The position numbers and the translations under genes were made by a program. Below are positions 1-5,139 of a stretch of DNA of 5,139 nucleotides, one piece after another. Each line of letters starts with the position of its first letter. Positions within the stretch are counted from its first letter, which is position 1. The stretch spans positions 1-5,139 of the forward strand of contig DMYK01000403.1 in NCBI GenBank assembly GCA_003483675.1, read 5' to 3'. This DNA is from Microcoleaceae cyanobacterium UBA11344. Lineage in GTDB: Bacteria > Cyanobacteriota > Cyanobacteriia > Cyanobacteriales > Microcoleaceae. The notes beneath the pieces are model-generated. The model saw only the letters and a program-made list of their open reading frames with translations. It ran no database searches and was not told where the DNA came from.

Positions 1-2144
1 CCATCCCCCGTCACCGCAACGACTTCTCCGATATTTTTATAGGCTTCCACCAGTCGCAGCTTATGCTCAGGAGACATCCGAGCAAACACTAGCCCCGATC
101 GATATTTCAGAATTTGTTGCAATTGTGCATCCGACAGATGCCCCATGCCTTCACCGGTTACTACCCGTACAGAATCGGTCACCAATCCAATTTGGCGGGC
201 GATCGCCTCCGCAGTCAGTCCGTAATCCCCTGTTACCATCGTCACCTTAATTTTTGCCTGATGGCACTCAGTAAGAGCATCTCTCACCTCTGGACGCGGC
301 GGGTCAAACATCGCCACCAGACCAATAAAGCTCAAATTTTGCTCTAAGTCTTGCGATCGCAAATTCAACATTTCACTCCCTCCATAACGAGCCGCCACCC
401 CCAAGACTCGAAAACCCTGCTGGGCCAACCCATCGTTAGCCGCAACTATTTCATTCGAGTCGGATTCAGTGAGTTCTGAGACAGTTCCATTCCGCAAGAT
501 AGATGTGCAGAGTCGCAAGACTTCCAGCGGTGCCCCCTTGGTAAAAGCCAGGTTCGGCAGATCGCTAGGACCTAACGTGGACGATCGCCAGTCCAACACC
601 ACCGTCATCATCCGGCGACGAGAATCAAAAGGCACTTCGCGCAATCGAGGAAGCTGTTTTTGCAAGGTTTCCAGATTCAGCCCTGCTTTGGCAGCAGCCA
701 CCAGCAGAGCCGCTTCCGTTGGATCACCAATCTCTTGCCAACGGCTAGGCGTGATCAGGTGAATGAGACGTGCATTCGAGCAAAGTGCCGCACCCGTTAG
801 CAACAAATTGATTTTCCAAGATGCCGCAAAATTCGTAGGAATCTGAACCTCACCAGCCGTAGGATCGTACCCAGCCCCAGTGACTTCAATCAGAGTCGGC
901 GCGATCGAAGGATGGGAATTCTGCTGGCCGTTATCAGGTGGTGAGACTGCTCCAGGTGGGCTGGCAGGATTAAGGCTGTTCTCCGCAGGCTGGCTGGGAA
1001 GCCAGAGATAATGCACCGTCATTTCGTTTTTAGTCAACGTTCCGGTTTTGTCGGTGCAGATGACCGTTGTAGCGCTCAGGGTTTCCACAGCAGAAAGACG
1101 ACGCACCAGAGCATTACGACGCACCATTCGCCGCACTCCGATCGCCAATGACAGGGTAACAGTCGGCAGTAACCCCTCTGGCACCAGCGCCACAATGATC
1201 CCGATCCCAAAAATAAAGCTCTCTTTCAGCTCCATCCCCACCAGCAGGTATGTCAGCAGAAATACAATAACTCCCATACCGAGGGCGATCGCAGTGATGA
1301 TCCGCACAATGTCAGCAACCTGCACTTCCAACGTGCTGGGTTCCCGTTTCACGACGGCGGTGAGATGGGCGACGTGACCAAACTCGGTTTGCGCTCCCGT
1401 AGCATACACCACAGCAACGCCCCGTCCTGACGAAACCGTCGAGCCGGCCAGCACCAAATTAGCGATTTCCGCCAGATTGACCTGCTCTTGTAAGGGGTGT
1501 TCACCCGCTGGTATCGTTTTGCCACCCCGGATTGAGGCAGCTTCGCGCACCCGCACCGGATAAGCGTTACGCGCCACAGGAAGGGATTCACCAGTCATTA
1601 CAGAAATATCCAGATACAGGCTTTCGGCAGTTACTAACCGAGCATCAGCAGAGATGCGATCGCCCTCTTCCAATTGCATCACATCTCCACGCACCAGTTC
1701 CCGTGCCGGAATCTGCTTCAGTTCCCCATTCCGATACACTTTCACCTGCATCGGTAACACGTTCTTTAAGGCCGCTAATGCTTGCTCTGCTTGAAACTCT
1801 TGCCAAAAGCTGAATACTGCATTAATCCAGATCACCGCCCAAATCGCCCAGCCTAATTGAGGGGTTCCCGAAATGAATGCCAAAATCCCTGCCACCCATA
1901 ACAGCAGGGCCATGAAGTGCCTTAACTGATCGGTAAACCTGAGCCAGAGAGGGCGATGAGCCGGTTCTGGTAGTTCATTCGCGCCAAATTTTACCAGTCG
2001 ATCGTAAGCTTCGTCTTCAGATAGACCGTTCTCGCTGATTCCAAAGGATTGATAGACATCTTCAGCCGATAGAGTCCAAATCGGTCGATGAGGTAAATCC
2101 ATGTGTTTCACCTGAGAAATAGGTACTGAAGTCATTTCTGGCAT
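1..2144 (-). CDS. P-type cation-transporting ATPase (type II), C-terminus beyond window
   Basis: ATP-driven cation pump of the cell or thylakoid membrane that cycles through a phospho-aspartate. The frame is open for 714 codons and runs off the left edge. From the first ATG (2144) I see a cation-ATPase N-terminal region (about 20-75), M1 (77-93), M2 (98-117), the actuator motif TGES (184-187), M3 (279-302), M4 with PEGLLP (322-327), the phosphorylation motif DKTGTLT (Asp365), KGAP (536-539) in the nucleotide domain, DPPR (614-617), VTGDY (637-641), and the start of TGDGVND at the edge. M5-M10 are not visible. PEGLLP followed by TVTL is closer to the Na,K-ATPase-like M4 (PEGLLATVT) than to the PEGLPAV of SERCA/PacL pumps, so the ion (Ca, Na, K, Mg or other) cannot be assigned. 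Residues 383-417 form a Pro/Ser/Asn-rich stretch after the phosphorylation site. Start: 2144 is the first ATG after an in-frame stop, but ATG 2102 has the better ribosome site. No frameshift seen. Confidence 0.95.
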   Translation of the reverse strand, partial: MPEMTSVPISQVKHMDLPHRPIWTLSAEDVYQSFGISENGLSEDEAYDRLVKFGANELPEPAHRPLWLRFTDQLRHFMALLLWVAGILAFISGTPQLGWAIWAVIWINAVFSFWQEFQAEQALAALKNVLPMQVKVYRNGELKQIPARELVRGDVMQLEEGDRISADARLVTAESLYLDISVMTGESLPVARNAYPVRVREAASIRGGKTIPAGEHPLQEQVNLAEIANLVLAGSTVSSGRGVAVVYATGAQTEFGHVAHLTAVVKREPSTLEVQVADIVRIITAIALGMGVIVFLLTYLLVGMELKESFIFGIGIIVALVPEGLLPTVTLSLAIGVRRMVRRNALVRRLSAVETLSATTVICTDKTGTLTKNEMTVHYLWLPSQPAENSLNPASPPGAVSPPDNGQQNSHPSIAPTLIEVTGAGYDPTAGEVQIPTNFAASWKINLLLTGAALCSNARLIHLITPSRWQEIGDPTEAALLVAAAKAGLNLETLQKQLPRLREVPFDSRRRMMTVVLDWRSSTLGPSDLPNLAFTKGAPLEVLRLCTSILRNGTVSELTESDSNEIVAANDGLAQQGFRVLGVAARYGGSEMLNLRSQDLEQNLSFIGLVAMFDPPRPEVRDALTECHQAKIKVTMVTGDYGLTAEAIARQIGLVTDSVRVVTGEGMGHLSDAQLQQILKYRSGLVFARMSPEHKLRLVEAYKNIGEVVAVTGD
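199..206. repeat. HIP1 octamer GCGATCGC (one of five)
   Basis: Exact copy of the highly iterated palindrome HIP1, abundant in many cyanobacterial genomes. Other exact copies are at 353-360, 1285-1292, 1656-1663 and 2610-2617. Four of the five lie in the ATPase gene and one in the amidotransferase gene. One-mismatch versions occur elsewhere, for example around 3376 and 3435. This is the main lineage marker of the window. Confidence 0.9.
2108..2113 (-). promoter_or_regulatory. Shine-Dalgarno-like AGGTGA favouring an internal ATPase start at 2102
   Basis: On the minus strand AGGTGA lies 5 nt before the ATG at 2102-2100 and is fully complementary to TCACCT near the 16S rRNA 3' end. The in-frame ATGs at 2144 and 2135 have no such site. 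This suggests translation may begin at 2102, giving a protein 14 residues shorter. The conserved N-terminal domain is retained either way. Confidence 0.45.
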
Positions 2145-2232
2145 ATTTTCAGACGAATTTGTGTAAACTTAATTTTTCTTACAATATCCATCTGATTGAA
2201 CTGCCACAGTACAGATGATTTCTCTACCTTTA

Positions 2233-2248
2233 ATACTGAGCATACTGA
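2233..2248. repeat. Tandem direct repeat of ATACTGA, 9-bp period
   Basis: ATACTGA occurs at 2233-2239 and again at 2242-2248, separated by GC. It lies about 90-100 bp upstream of the ATPase start codon. Paired short direct repeats can be activator sites, but nothing here identifies a regulator, and the match could be chance. Confidence 0.3.
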
Positions 2249-2296
2249 TCGTATAGGACTGACGCACTTTCGACGGTGTTGCAAAGTTTTGAGATT

Positions 2297-2315
2297 ATTC
2301 GCAACACTTGCGAAT
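2297..2315. promoter_or_regulatory. Perfect 19-bp palindrome upstream of the ATPase gene, possible operator
   Basis: ATTCGCAA and TTGCGAAT are perfect 8-bp inverted arms around CAC. The site is about 150 bp upstream of the ATPase start codon and 24 bp from the palindromic element at 2340. A dimeric repressor or metalloregulator site is plausible in front of a cation pump. It does not clearly match Fur, Zur or SmtB boxes as I know them, and no convincing -35/-10 pair overlaps it. A small hairpin of unknown role is the alternative. Confidence 0.4.
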
Positions 2316-2339
2316 GACATAATTACATTGAAATGCGTA

Positions 2340-2483
2340 ATACCAATTTTTTGTGAGGCTGCATAGAATTTGATCCCCCCTAACCCCCCTTAGTAAGGGG
2401 GGACAAGAGCGCGATCAAAGTCCCCCTTATTAAGGGGGATTTAGGGGGATCAGAATATGTGCAACGACCCATTAAATTGGTAT
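2340..2483. mobile_element. MITE-like nested palindromic repeat element (144 bp)
   Basis: The outer tips are perfect inverted repeats, ATACCAATTT (2340-2349) and AAATTGGTAT (2474-2483). The arms 2340-2375 and 2448-2483 align without gaps over 36 nt with 26 matches and both end in GATC. Inside (2372-2451) are two C/G-rich units in opposite orientation, each with its own hairpin: 2384-2402 and 2421-2439, both with 9-bp arms around one central base. No coding capacity. This is the architecture of a non-autonomous miniature element. It starts 18 bp beyond the stop codon of the amidotransferase gene and could also end transcription, although no clear U-tract follows the hairpins. TA flanks one or both tips, so a short TA target duplication is possible but not proven. 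Confidence 0.7.
2416..2451 (-). repeat. C/G-rich interspersed repeat, copy 1
   Basis: Read on the minus strand, this 36-nt unit begins GATCCCCCTAAATCCCCC and ends ACTTTG. It matches the unit at 5087-5122 at 35 of 36 positions; the single difference is in the hairpin loop. Here it forms the right half of the palindromic element at 2340-2483. A more diverged third unit faces it at 2372-2407. Confidence 0.85.
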
Positions 2484-2501
2484 AAGTCCTATTTACAATA
2501 T

Positions 2502-3275
2502 TCACTCAAAATTGACGGGAAAACCCTCATGAAAAACCAGCAATTTTCCAGGCTTAATTTTCGTCCAAACTTCATTATCCGTAAGTGGCAAAGTAGCAAT
2601 TACCGCCACGCGATCGCCCAAGTTTGTCAATTCCCGAAAATCGACAGTCACATCTTCATCGATGGAGTGAGCGCTAGCAAAAGGTGCTTGTCGTACAATA
2701 TAATGCAGATTAGTAGAACAATGCACAAACAAGTGTTCTCCATCGGAAAGTAAATAATTAAAAATTCCGTACTCTGCCAAAGTTTTAGTAATTGCGTCCA
2801 GTACCGGGTAAAAATCCGTCAGAGTAGGCTTGTTTTGAGGAAAGCTTTCTCGCAATTTTTCTAAGATCAAACAAAAGGCTTTTTCGCTGTCAGTTTTGCC
2901 TACAGGTTTGTAAAATCCAGCACTTTCAGTATTGAAATTTTCCAAATTTCCGTTGTGAGCAAACACCCAATATCGCCCCCAAAGTTCCCGACTGAAAGGA
3001 TGGCAATTTTCCAAAGCAATTTCGCCTTGAGTAGCTTTACGGATGTGAGCAATGACGTTAGTTGAATGAATGGGATAGCGACGCACAAAGTCAGCCACTG
3101 GAGAAGTAATGGCTGGTTTGGAGTCTAGAAAGATGCGGCATCCTAAACCTTCAAAAAAAGCGATTCCCCAACCATCTTGATGAATGTCTGTTTTGCCGCC
3201 CCTTGCAGAGAAACCCTCAAAAGAAAAGCAAATATCTGTTGGAACATTGCAGTTCATTCCTAGTAATTGGCACAT
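2502..3275 (-). CDS. yafJ: YafJ-type class II glutamine amidotransferase
   Basis: Ntn-fold amidotransferase of 257 residues, very close to the length of E. coli YafJ (about 255). The family uses an N-terminal cysteine, exposed by Met removal, to hydrolyse glutamine or a related gamma-glutamyl amide; the physiological substrate of YafJ-type proteins is not firmly established. Visible: MCQLLGMN start with Cys2 nucleophile, DGWGIAF (34-40), AHIRKAT with Arg79, ENCHPF (89-94), the FAHNGNL signature with Asn108-Gly109, GKTDSEK with Asp129, FNYLLSDG (172-179) and CSTNLHY (186-192). The frame is open upstream to an ATG at 3347, but Cys must follow the initiator Met, so 3275 is the start. No Shine-Dalgarno site is visible. 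There is no synthetase domain and no obvious ammonia-accepting partner nearby, so it probably acts alone in the cytoplasm. EgtC/Dug3-like gamma-glutamyl hydrolases are related alternatives. Confidence 0.95.
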   Translation of the reverse strand: MCQLLGMNCNVPTDICFSFEGFSARGGKTDIHQDGWGIAFFEGLGCRIFLDSKPAITSPVADFVRRYPIHSTNVIAHIRKATQGEIALENCHPFSRELWGRYWVFAHNGNLENFNTESAGFYKPVGKTDSEKAFCLILEKLRESFPQNKPTLTDFYPVLDAITKTLAEYGIFNYLLSDGEHLFVHCSTNLHYIVRQAPFASAHSIDEDVTVDFRELTNLGDRVAVIATLPLTDNEVWTKIKPGKLLVFHEGFPVNFE

Positions 3276-3367
3276 GACTGTTAATTTTATGAAGTTTGGA
3301 CTACTCATGCCGCAGCTATTGACAGCTACAGACTGGCGATGATACAATTTAGGATTGTCTATAGCTT

Positions 3368-3400
3368 ATCAGATTGCGATCGACATCAAGGAAATCTGAT
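3368..3400. promoter_or_regulatory. 8-bp inverted repeat upstream of the amidotransferase gene
   Basis: ATCAGATT (3368-3375) and AATCTGAT (3393-3400) are perfect inverted arms around 17 nt that contain a HIP1-like GCGATCGA. The repeat lies about 95 bp upstream of the yafJ start codon and about 100 bp downstream of the nuclease gene stop. It could be a regulator site or a weak stem-loop. There is no U-tract to support a terminator. The rest of the 3276-3502 gap shows no RNA gene or convincing promoter. Confidence 0.3.
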
Positions 3401-3502
3401 TTGCACGTCTAAACCAGGAGAAGGGACGGAATTGGCGATCGTACTTCCTAAGAACATTAGATCCAGTAAAAATGAGCGATGAAATTAACTCTAGTTTAAA
3501 TA

Positions 3503-4393
3503 TTATCGGGGAAAATCAGAAAGTTGTTTAATATCCCTCAAAACTATTTGAGGCTTCCCTTTGTACTGTTCTACCTTCCCACTAACATAAACATAGCCAC
3601 GTCCTAGACCAGCATAACGCTTGTCAATCAGCCGCTTCAAAGGTGCCATTTTATCAGTTTCGGCATCCGGTATCCACAAGTCTAATTTATGCTCAAACGA
3701 ACCCGCATAAATCAGAGCATTACCGCCGATCCATTTATTAATTCCCGCCTGCAAATCGCAGAAAATAGTAATAGATTTAGCTGTCTCGGAAGCCGCTAAG
3801 ATTTTTGGATAATCCAAGTTCACAGAAAAAACTTCCGCTGTTGCTTGCGACAACCGAAACTCTTCGACGATTGAGGCGCGCATCGACCACCAAGGTAACA
3901 AATGAGCATAATTGCGAGACGGAATTTTTGGATTTGTGTTCGGATTCCAAATCACCAGATTGTATGCTTTGGCTACAGCTTCAGCCTCAGTCATTTGTCG
4001 GTGATATAATCTCGATCGCCCGTATTTCACAAAGTAGGGACTCCAGCCCTCTACAATCAGTTTTAGATTGTAATTTTCCTCGCCTTTATGCACATAACAG
4101 AGGAGGCGGCCGTAGTGATCGCGGTGTTTTTCTACAGCCACTTCTATCGGGTCATCTGTATCAAATTCAATATCAACTTTAGCAAGTCCGCCGTCTGCTG
4201 TAGCAAAGTATTTTTTAGCCATTTCCGAAGCTTCTTTACCCGCCACAGTTACAGGTTTTGAGCCACCCGAATAACTTTCTTCCGTATCAACACAAATCAG
4301 CCGCAGAGACTCGGTTTTGCCGTTGAGAGAAACTTTAATAGTATCGCCATCAACCACTTGAGTTATTTGGAGGTTCTGAATTCTGGTTGCCAT
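3503..4393 (-). CDS. Staphylococcal-nuclease-like (thermonuclease family) protein with extra C-terminal domain
   Basis: 296 residues. The N-terminal half (about 5-150) is an SNase-type OB-fold: VVDGDTIKV (13-21), LRLICVDTEES (30-40), HYGRLLCYV (93-101) and the terminal LVIWN (146-150). Every residue of the staphylococcal nuclease active site has an equivalent: Asp17 (D21), Arg31 (R35), Asp36 (D40), Thr37 (T41), Glu39 (E43) and Arg96 (R87). Calcium-dependent phosphodiester hydrolysis of DNA or RNA is therefore expected. Residues about 170-296 form a second domain. Its end, GYVYVSGKVEQYKGKPQIVL (266-285), resembles a strand pattern of OB-type nucleic-acid-binding modules; this is inference. No signal peptide or membrane segment is visible from either possible start, unlike secreted thermonucleases, so an intracellular role is likely. 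Start 4393 has AGGG 8 nt upstream. The in-frame ATG at 4468 falls in the likely -35 box and is rejected. Confidence 0.9.
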   Translation of the reverse strand: MATRIQNLQITQVVDGDTIKVSLNGKTESLRLICVDTEESYSGGSKPVTVAGKEASEMAKKYFATADGGLAKVDIEFDTDDPIEVAVEKHRDHYGRLLCYVHKGEENYNLKLIVEGWSPYFVKYGRSRLYHRQMTEAEAVAKAYNLVIWNPNTNPKIPSRNYAHLLPWWSMRASIVEEFRLSQATAEVFSVNLDYPKILAASETAKSITIFCDLQAGINKWIGGNALIYAGSFEHKLDLWIPDAETDKMAPLKRLIDKRYAGLGRGYVYVSGKVEQYKGKPQIVLRDIKQLSDFPR

Positions 4394-4439
4394 ATTTTGA
4401 ACCCTGTTGAACTTGAGATTTGATGCACATATCTGCTCT

Positions 4440-4468
4440 ATTTTACACGAGTTTGCTGTTGAATGCAA
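4440..4468 (-). promoter_or_regulatory. Probable sigma-70-type promoter of the nuclease gene
   Basis: On the minus strand, -35 TTGCAT (4463-4468) and -10 TAAAAT (4440-4445) are separated by exactly 17 nt. The -10 matches TATAAT at 5 of 6 positions and is preceded by TG one base upstream of the hexamer region; the -35 keeps only the TTG core. Transcription would begin near 4433, giving a leader of about 40 nt to the ATG at 4393. Confidence 0.5.
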
Positions 4469-4504
4469 TTAGTGTTATTTTTGGGATTAATTCTTGTCAG
4501 TTGT

Positions 4505-4657
4505 TATAGCAACCGCCAAGGCGCTTTGGTCATTGAGCGGAGCGTCGCCCTGAGCCCTTCGACTACGCTCAGGATAAACGCAGTCGAAGGGTCGAAATGT
4601 CCACTTCGACTACGCTCAGTGACCGGAAGTATCCTAACCACCTTGGCGACTGCTATA
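4505..4657. mobile_element. MITE-like palindromic element with CTTCGACTACGCTCAG repeats (153 bp)
   Basis: The outer inverted arms TATAGCAACCGCCAAGG (4505-4521) and CCTTGGCGACTGCTATA (4641-4657) match at 15 of 17 positions. A second pair, 4528-4539 and 4613-4624, matches at 11 of 12. The centre holds a hairpin (4555-4567 with 4579-4591, one mismatch in 13). The whole element is thus an imperfect nested palindrome. CTTCGACTACGCTCAG occurs twice as a direct repeat (4557-4572 and 4604-4619). It sits between the divergently transcribed nuclease gene and the 93-residue gene. Open frames across it on both strands are low-complexity by-products of the repeat. A similar repeat type is common in cyanobacterial intergenic DNA. 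I see no transposase and no proven target duplication. Confidence 0.65.
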
Positions 4658-4777
4658 CATAACTTATAAAATCGGAAAACCAGCCAGAAAATCTGATTCA
4701 AAATTGAGAATCTGTCAAAGAACCTCGAAGCAAATAAACGCAGATATTGATTAAATCTATTACAATGAGAAAGACTA

Positions 4778-5059
4778 ATGGCTGTTCTAGAGTGTGTGAA
4801 ACCAGGTGCTAAATTCGGTCAAATTATTTTGGTTGTCGATTTGACTGTTGCTGTCGATCGCACTTTAGCAAAAATTCAAGACTTAGGAGATCACTCTGAA
4901 ATCCGTCAGATCAACTATCCATCAGGAGTTCACGTCTTAGCAATTCTCAAAGACTCACAGCATTCTGAAGTAGTCGAGGATGACTACTTGTTAGAAGATT
5001 GGCTACAAGTAAGGTCGCAAATTAACCCCGATGCCGTTCATTTGTGGCGAGGTAAATAA
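4778..5059 (+). CDS. Hypothetical protein, 93 residues
   Basis: I do not recognise this protein. It is a complete frame starting MAVLECVKPGAKFG and ending HLWRGK, transcribed away from the nuclease gene. A hydrophobic strand-like stretch GQIILVVDLTVAV (14-26) is followed by a probable helix (27-36), a second strand region EIRQINYPSGVHVLAILK (41-58), and an acidic segment with EVVEDDYLLEDW (64-75). This suggests a small soluble alpha/beta protein. There is no signal peptide, the hydrophobic stretch is too short and acidic to be a clear membrane helix, and no metal-binding or catalytic motif is evident. The ribosome site is weak (GAGA about 9 nt upstream). A -10-like TACAAT lies at 4761-4766 without a good -35. 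An out-of-frame ATG at 4764 opens nothing useful. The length and balanced composition make it a likely real gene, function unknown. Confidence 0.7.
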   Translation: MAVLECVKPGAKFGQIILVVDLTVAVDRTLAKIQDLGDHSEIRQINYPSGVHVLAILKDSQHSEVVEDDYLLEDWLQVRSQINPDAVHLWRGK

Positions 5060-5086
5060 GCGAATTAACAATGACAATCAGATTCA

Positions 5087-5122
5087 GATCCCCCTAAATC
5101 CCCCTTAAGAAGGGGGACTTTG
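5087..5122 (+). repeat. C/G-rich interspersed repeat, copy 2, possible terminator hairpin
   Basis: 36-nt unit in plus orientation, 35/36 identical to the minus-strand unit at 2416-2451. It contains a hairpin, TCCCCCTT (5099-5106) and AAGGGGGA (5110-5117), around AAG. It begins 28 nt after the stop codon of the 93-residue gene and may end its transcription, although only ACTTTGA follows instead of a U-tract. The last bases of the window (5123-5139) may be more of a larger element cut by the edge. Confidence 0.8.
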
Positions 5123-5139
5123 ACACTCATTCTCTCCCC

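Noticed and set aside
469..1813. Several 80-109 codon frames within the ATPase gene
   Set aside because: The ATPase frame is continuous with all motifs in the right order; these are out-of-frame by-products of its GC-rich sequence.
2297..2315. Naming the palindrome as a Fur, Zur, SmtB or MerR-type box
   Set aside because: The arms do not clearly match those consensus sites and no proper -35/-10 pair brackets it, so only a generic operator candidate is claimed.
2132..2320. 62-codon minus-strand frame upstream of and overlapping the ATPase start
   Set aside because: It lies in the AT-rich regulatory gap, overlaps the ATPase start in another frame, and has no ribosome site or coding-like composition; a leader peptide cannot be excluded but is not supported.
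2372..2451. Possible CRISPR repeat-spacer pair
   Set aside because: Only two C/G-rich units, facing each other in opposite orientation, with no regular spacers.
2457..2753. 98-codon plus-strand frame antisense to the end of yafJ
   Set aside because: It starts inside the palindromic element and mirrors the well-supported amidotransferase gene.
3472..3531. 19-codon plus-strand frame starting MSDEINSS in the gap before the nuclease gene end
   Set aside because: Too short, overlaps the nuclease gene end, and lacks a well-placed ribosome site.
3805..4182. 125-codon plus-strand frame antisense to the nuclease gene
   Set aside because: Shadow of a gene whose active-site motifs are all intact; its own translation shows no domain.
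4463..4701. Open frames on both strands over the CTTCGACTACGCTCAG element (4463-4669 plus, 4504-4701 minus)
   Set aside because: They translate the palindromic repeat itself, giving the low-complexity peptides typical of such repeats, and have no ribosome site or recognisable domain.
3348..4777. tRNA or other known RNA gene in the intergenic gaps
   Set aside because: No cloverleaf-like arms or known riboswitch signature were visible on reading both strands.
1..5139. A coordinated new defence or biosynthetic system formed by the nuclease, amidotransferase and ATPase
   Set aside because: Wide gaps, separate promoters and repeat elements between the genes, and no shared pathway or partner gene; adjacency alone does not support it.

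Overview
The window looks like chromosomal DNA from a filamentous, Oscillatoriales-like cyanobacterium. This rests on five exact copies of the HIP1 octamer GCGATCGC (199, 353, 1285, 1656, 2610) plus several one-mismatch copies, on repeat families of the kind scattered through cyanobacterial intergenic DNA (GATCCCCCTAAATCCCCC-type and CTTCGACTACGCTCAG-type), and on the protein sequences. The genus is inference only.

Layout from left to right. (1) Positions 1-2144, minus strand: the N-terminal 714 codons of a large P-type (type II) cation-transporting ATPase, intact over the visible part and cut by the left edge inside the TGDG(VND) hinge motif. (2) Positions 2145-2501: a 357-bp gap with a perfect 19-bp palindrome, a short direct repeat, and a 144-bp MITE-like nested palindrome (2340-2483). 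(3) Positions 2502-3275, minus: a YafJ-type class II glutamine amidotransferase with every expected catalytic residue. (4) Positions 3276-3502: a gap with an 8-bp inverted repeat. (5) Positions 3503-4393, minus: a staphylococcal-nuclease-fold protein with a complete active site and an extra C-terminal domain that may be OB-like, preceded by a recognisable promoter. (6) Positions 4394-4777: a divergent intergenic region with a second, unrelated palindromic repeat element (4505-4657). (7) Positions 4778-5059, plus: a 93-residue protein I do not recognise. (8) Positions 5087-5122: another copy of the C/G-rich repeat, 35/36 identical to one inside the first element but in the opposite orientation.

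The genes do not form an evident pathway. The three minus-strand genes are separated by gaps of 227 and 357 bp, so a single operon is unlikely. The ATPase moves ions at a membrane, the amidotransferase hydrolyses glutamine or a gamma-glutamyl compound, and the nuclease-fold protein is probably intracellular because no signal peptide is visible.

The most interesting content is the non-coding structure: two different palindromic repeat elements in regulatory gaps, and near-identical inverted repeats bracketing about 2.6 kb. I found no convincing undescribed multi-gene system.
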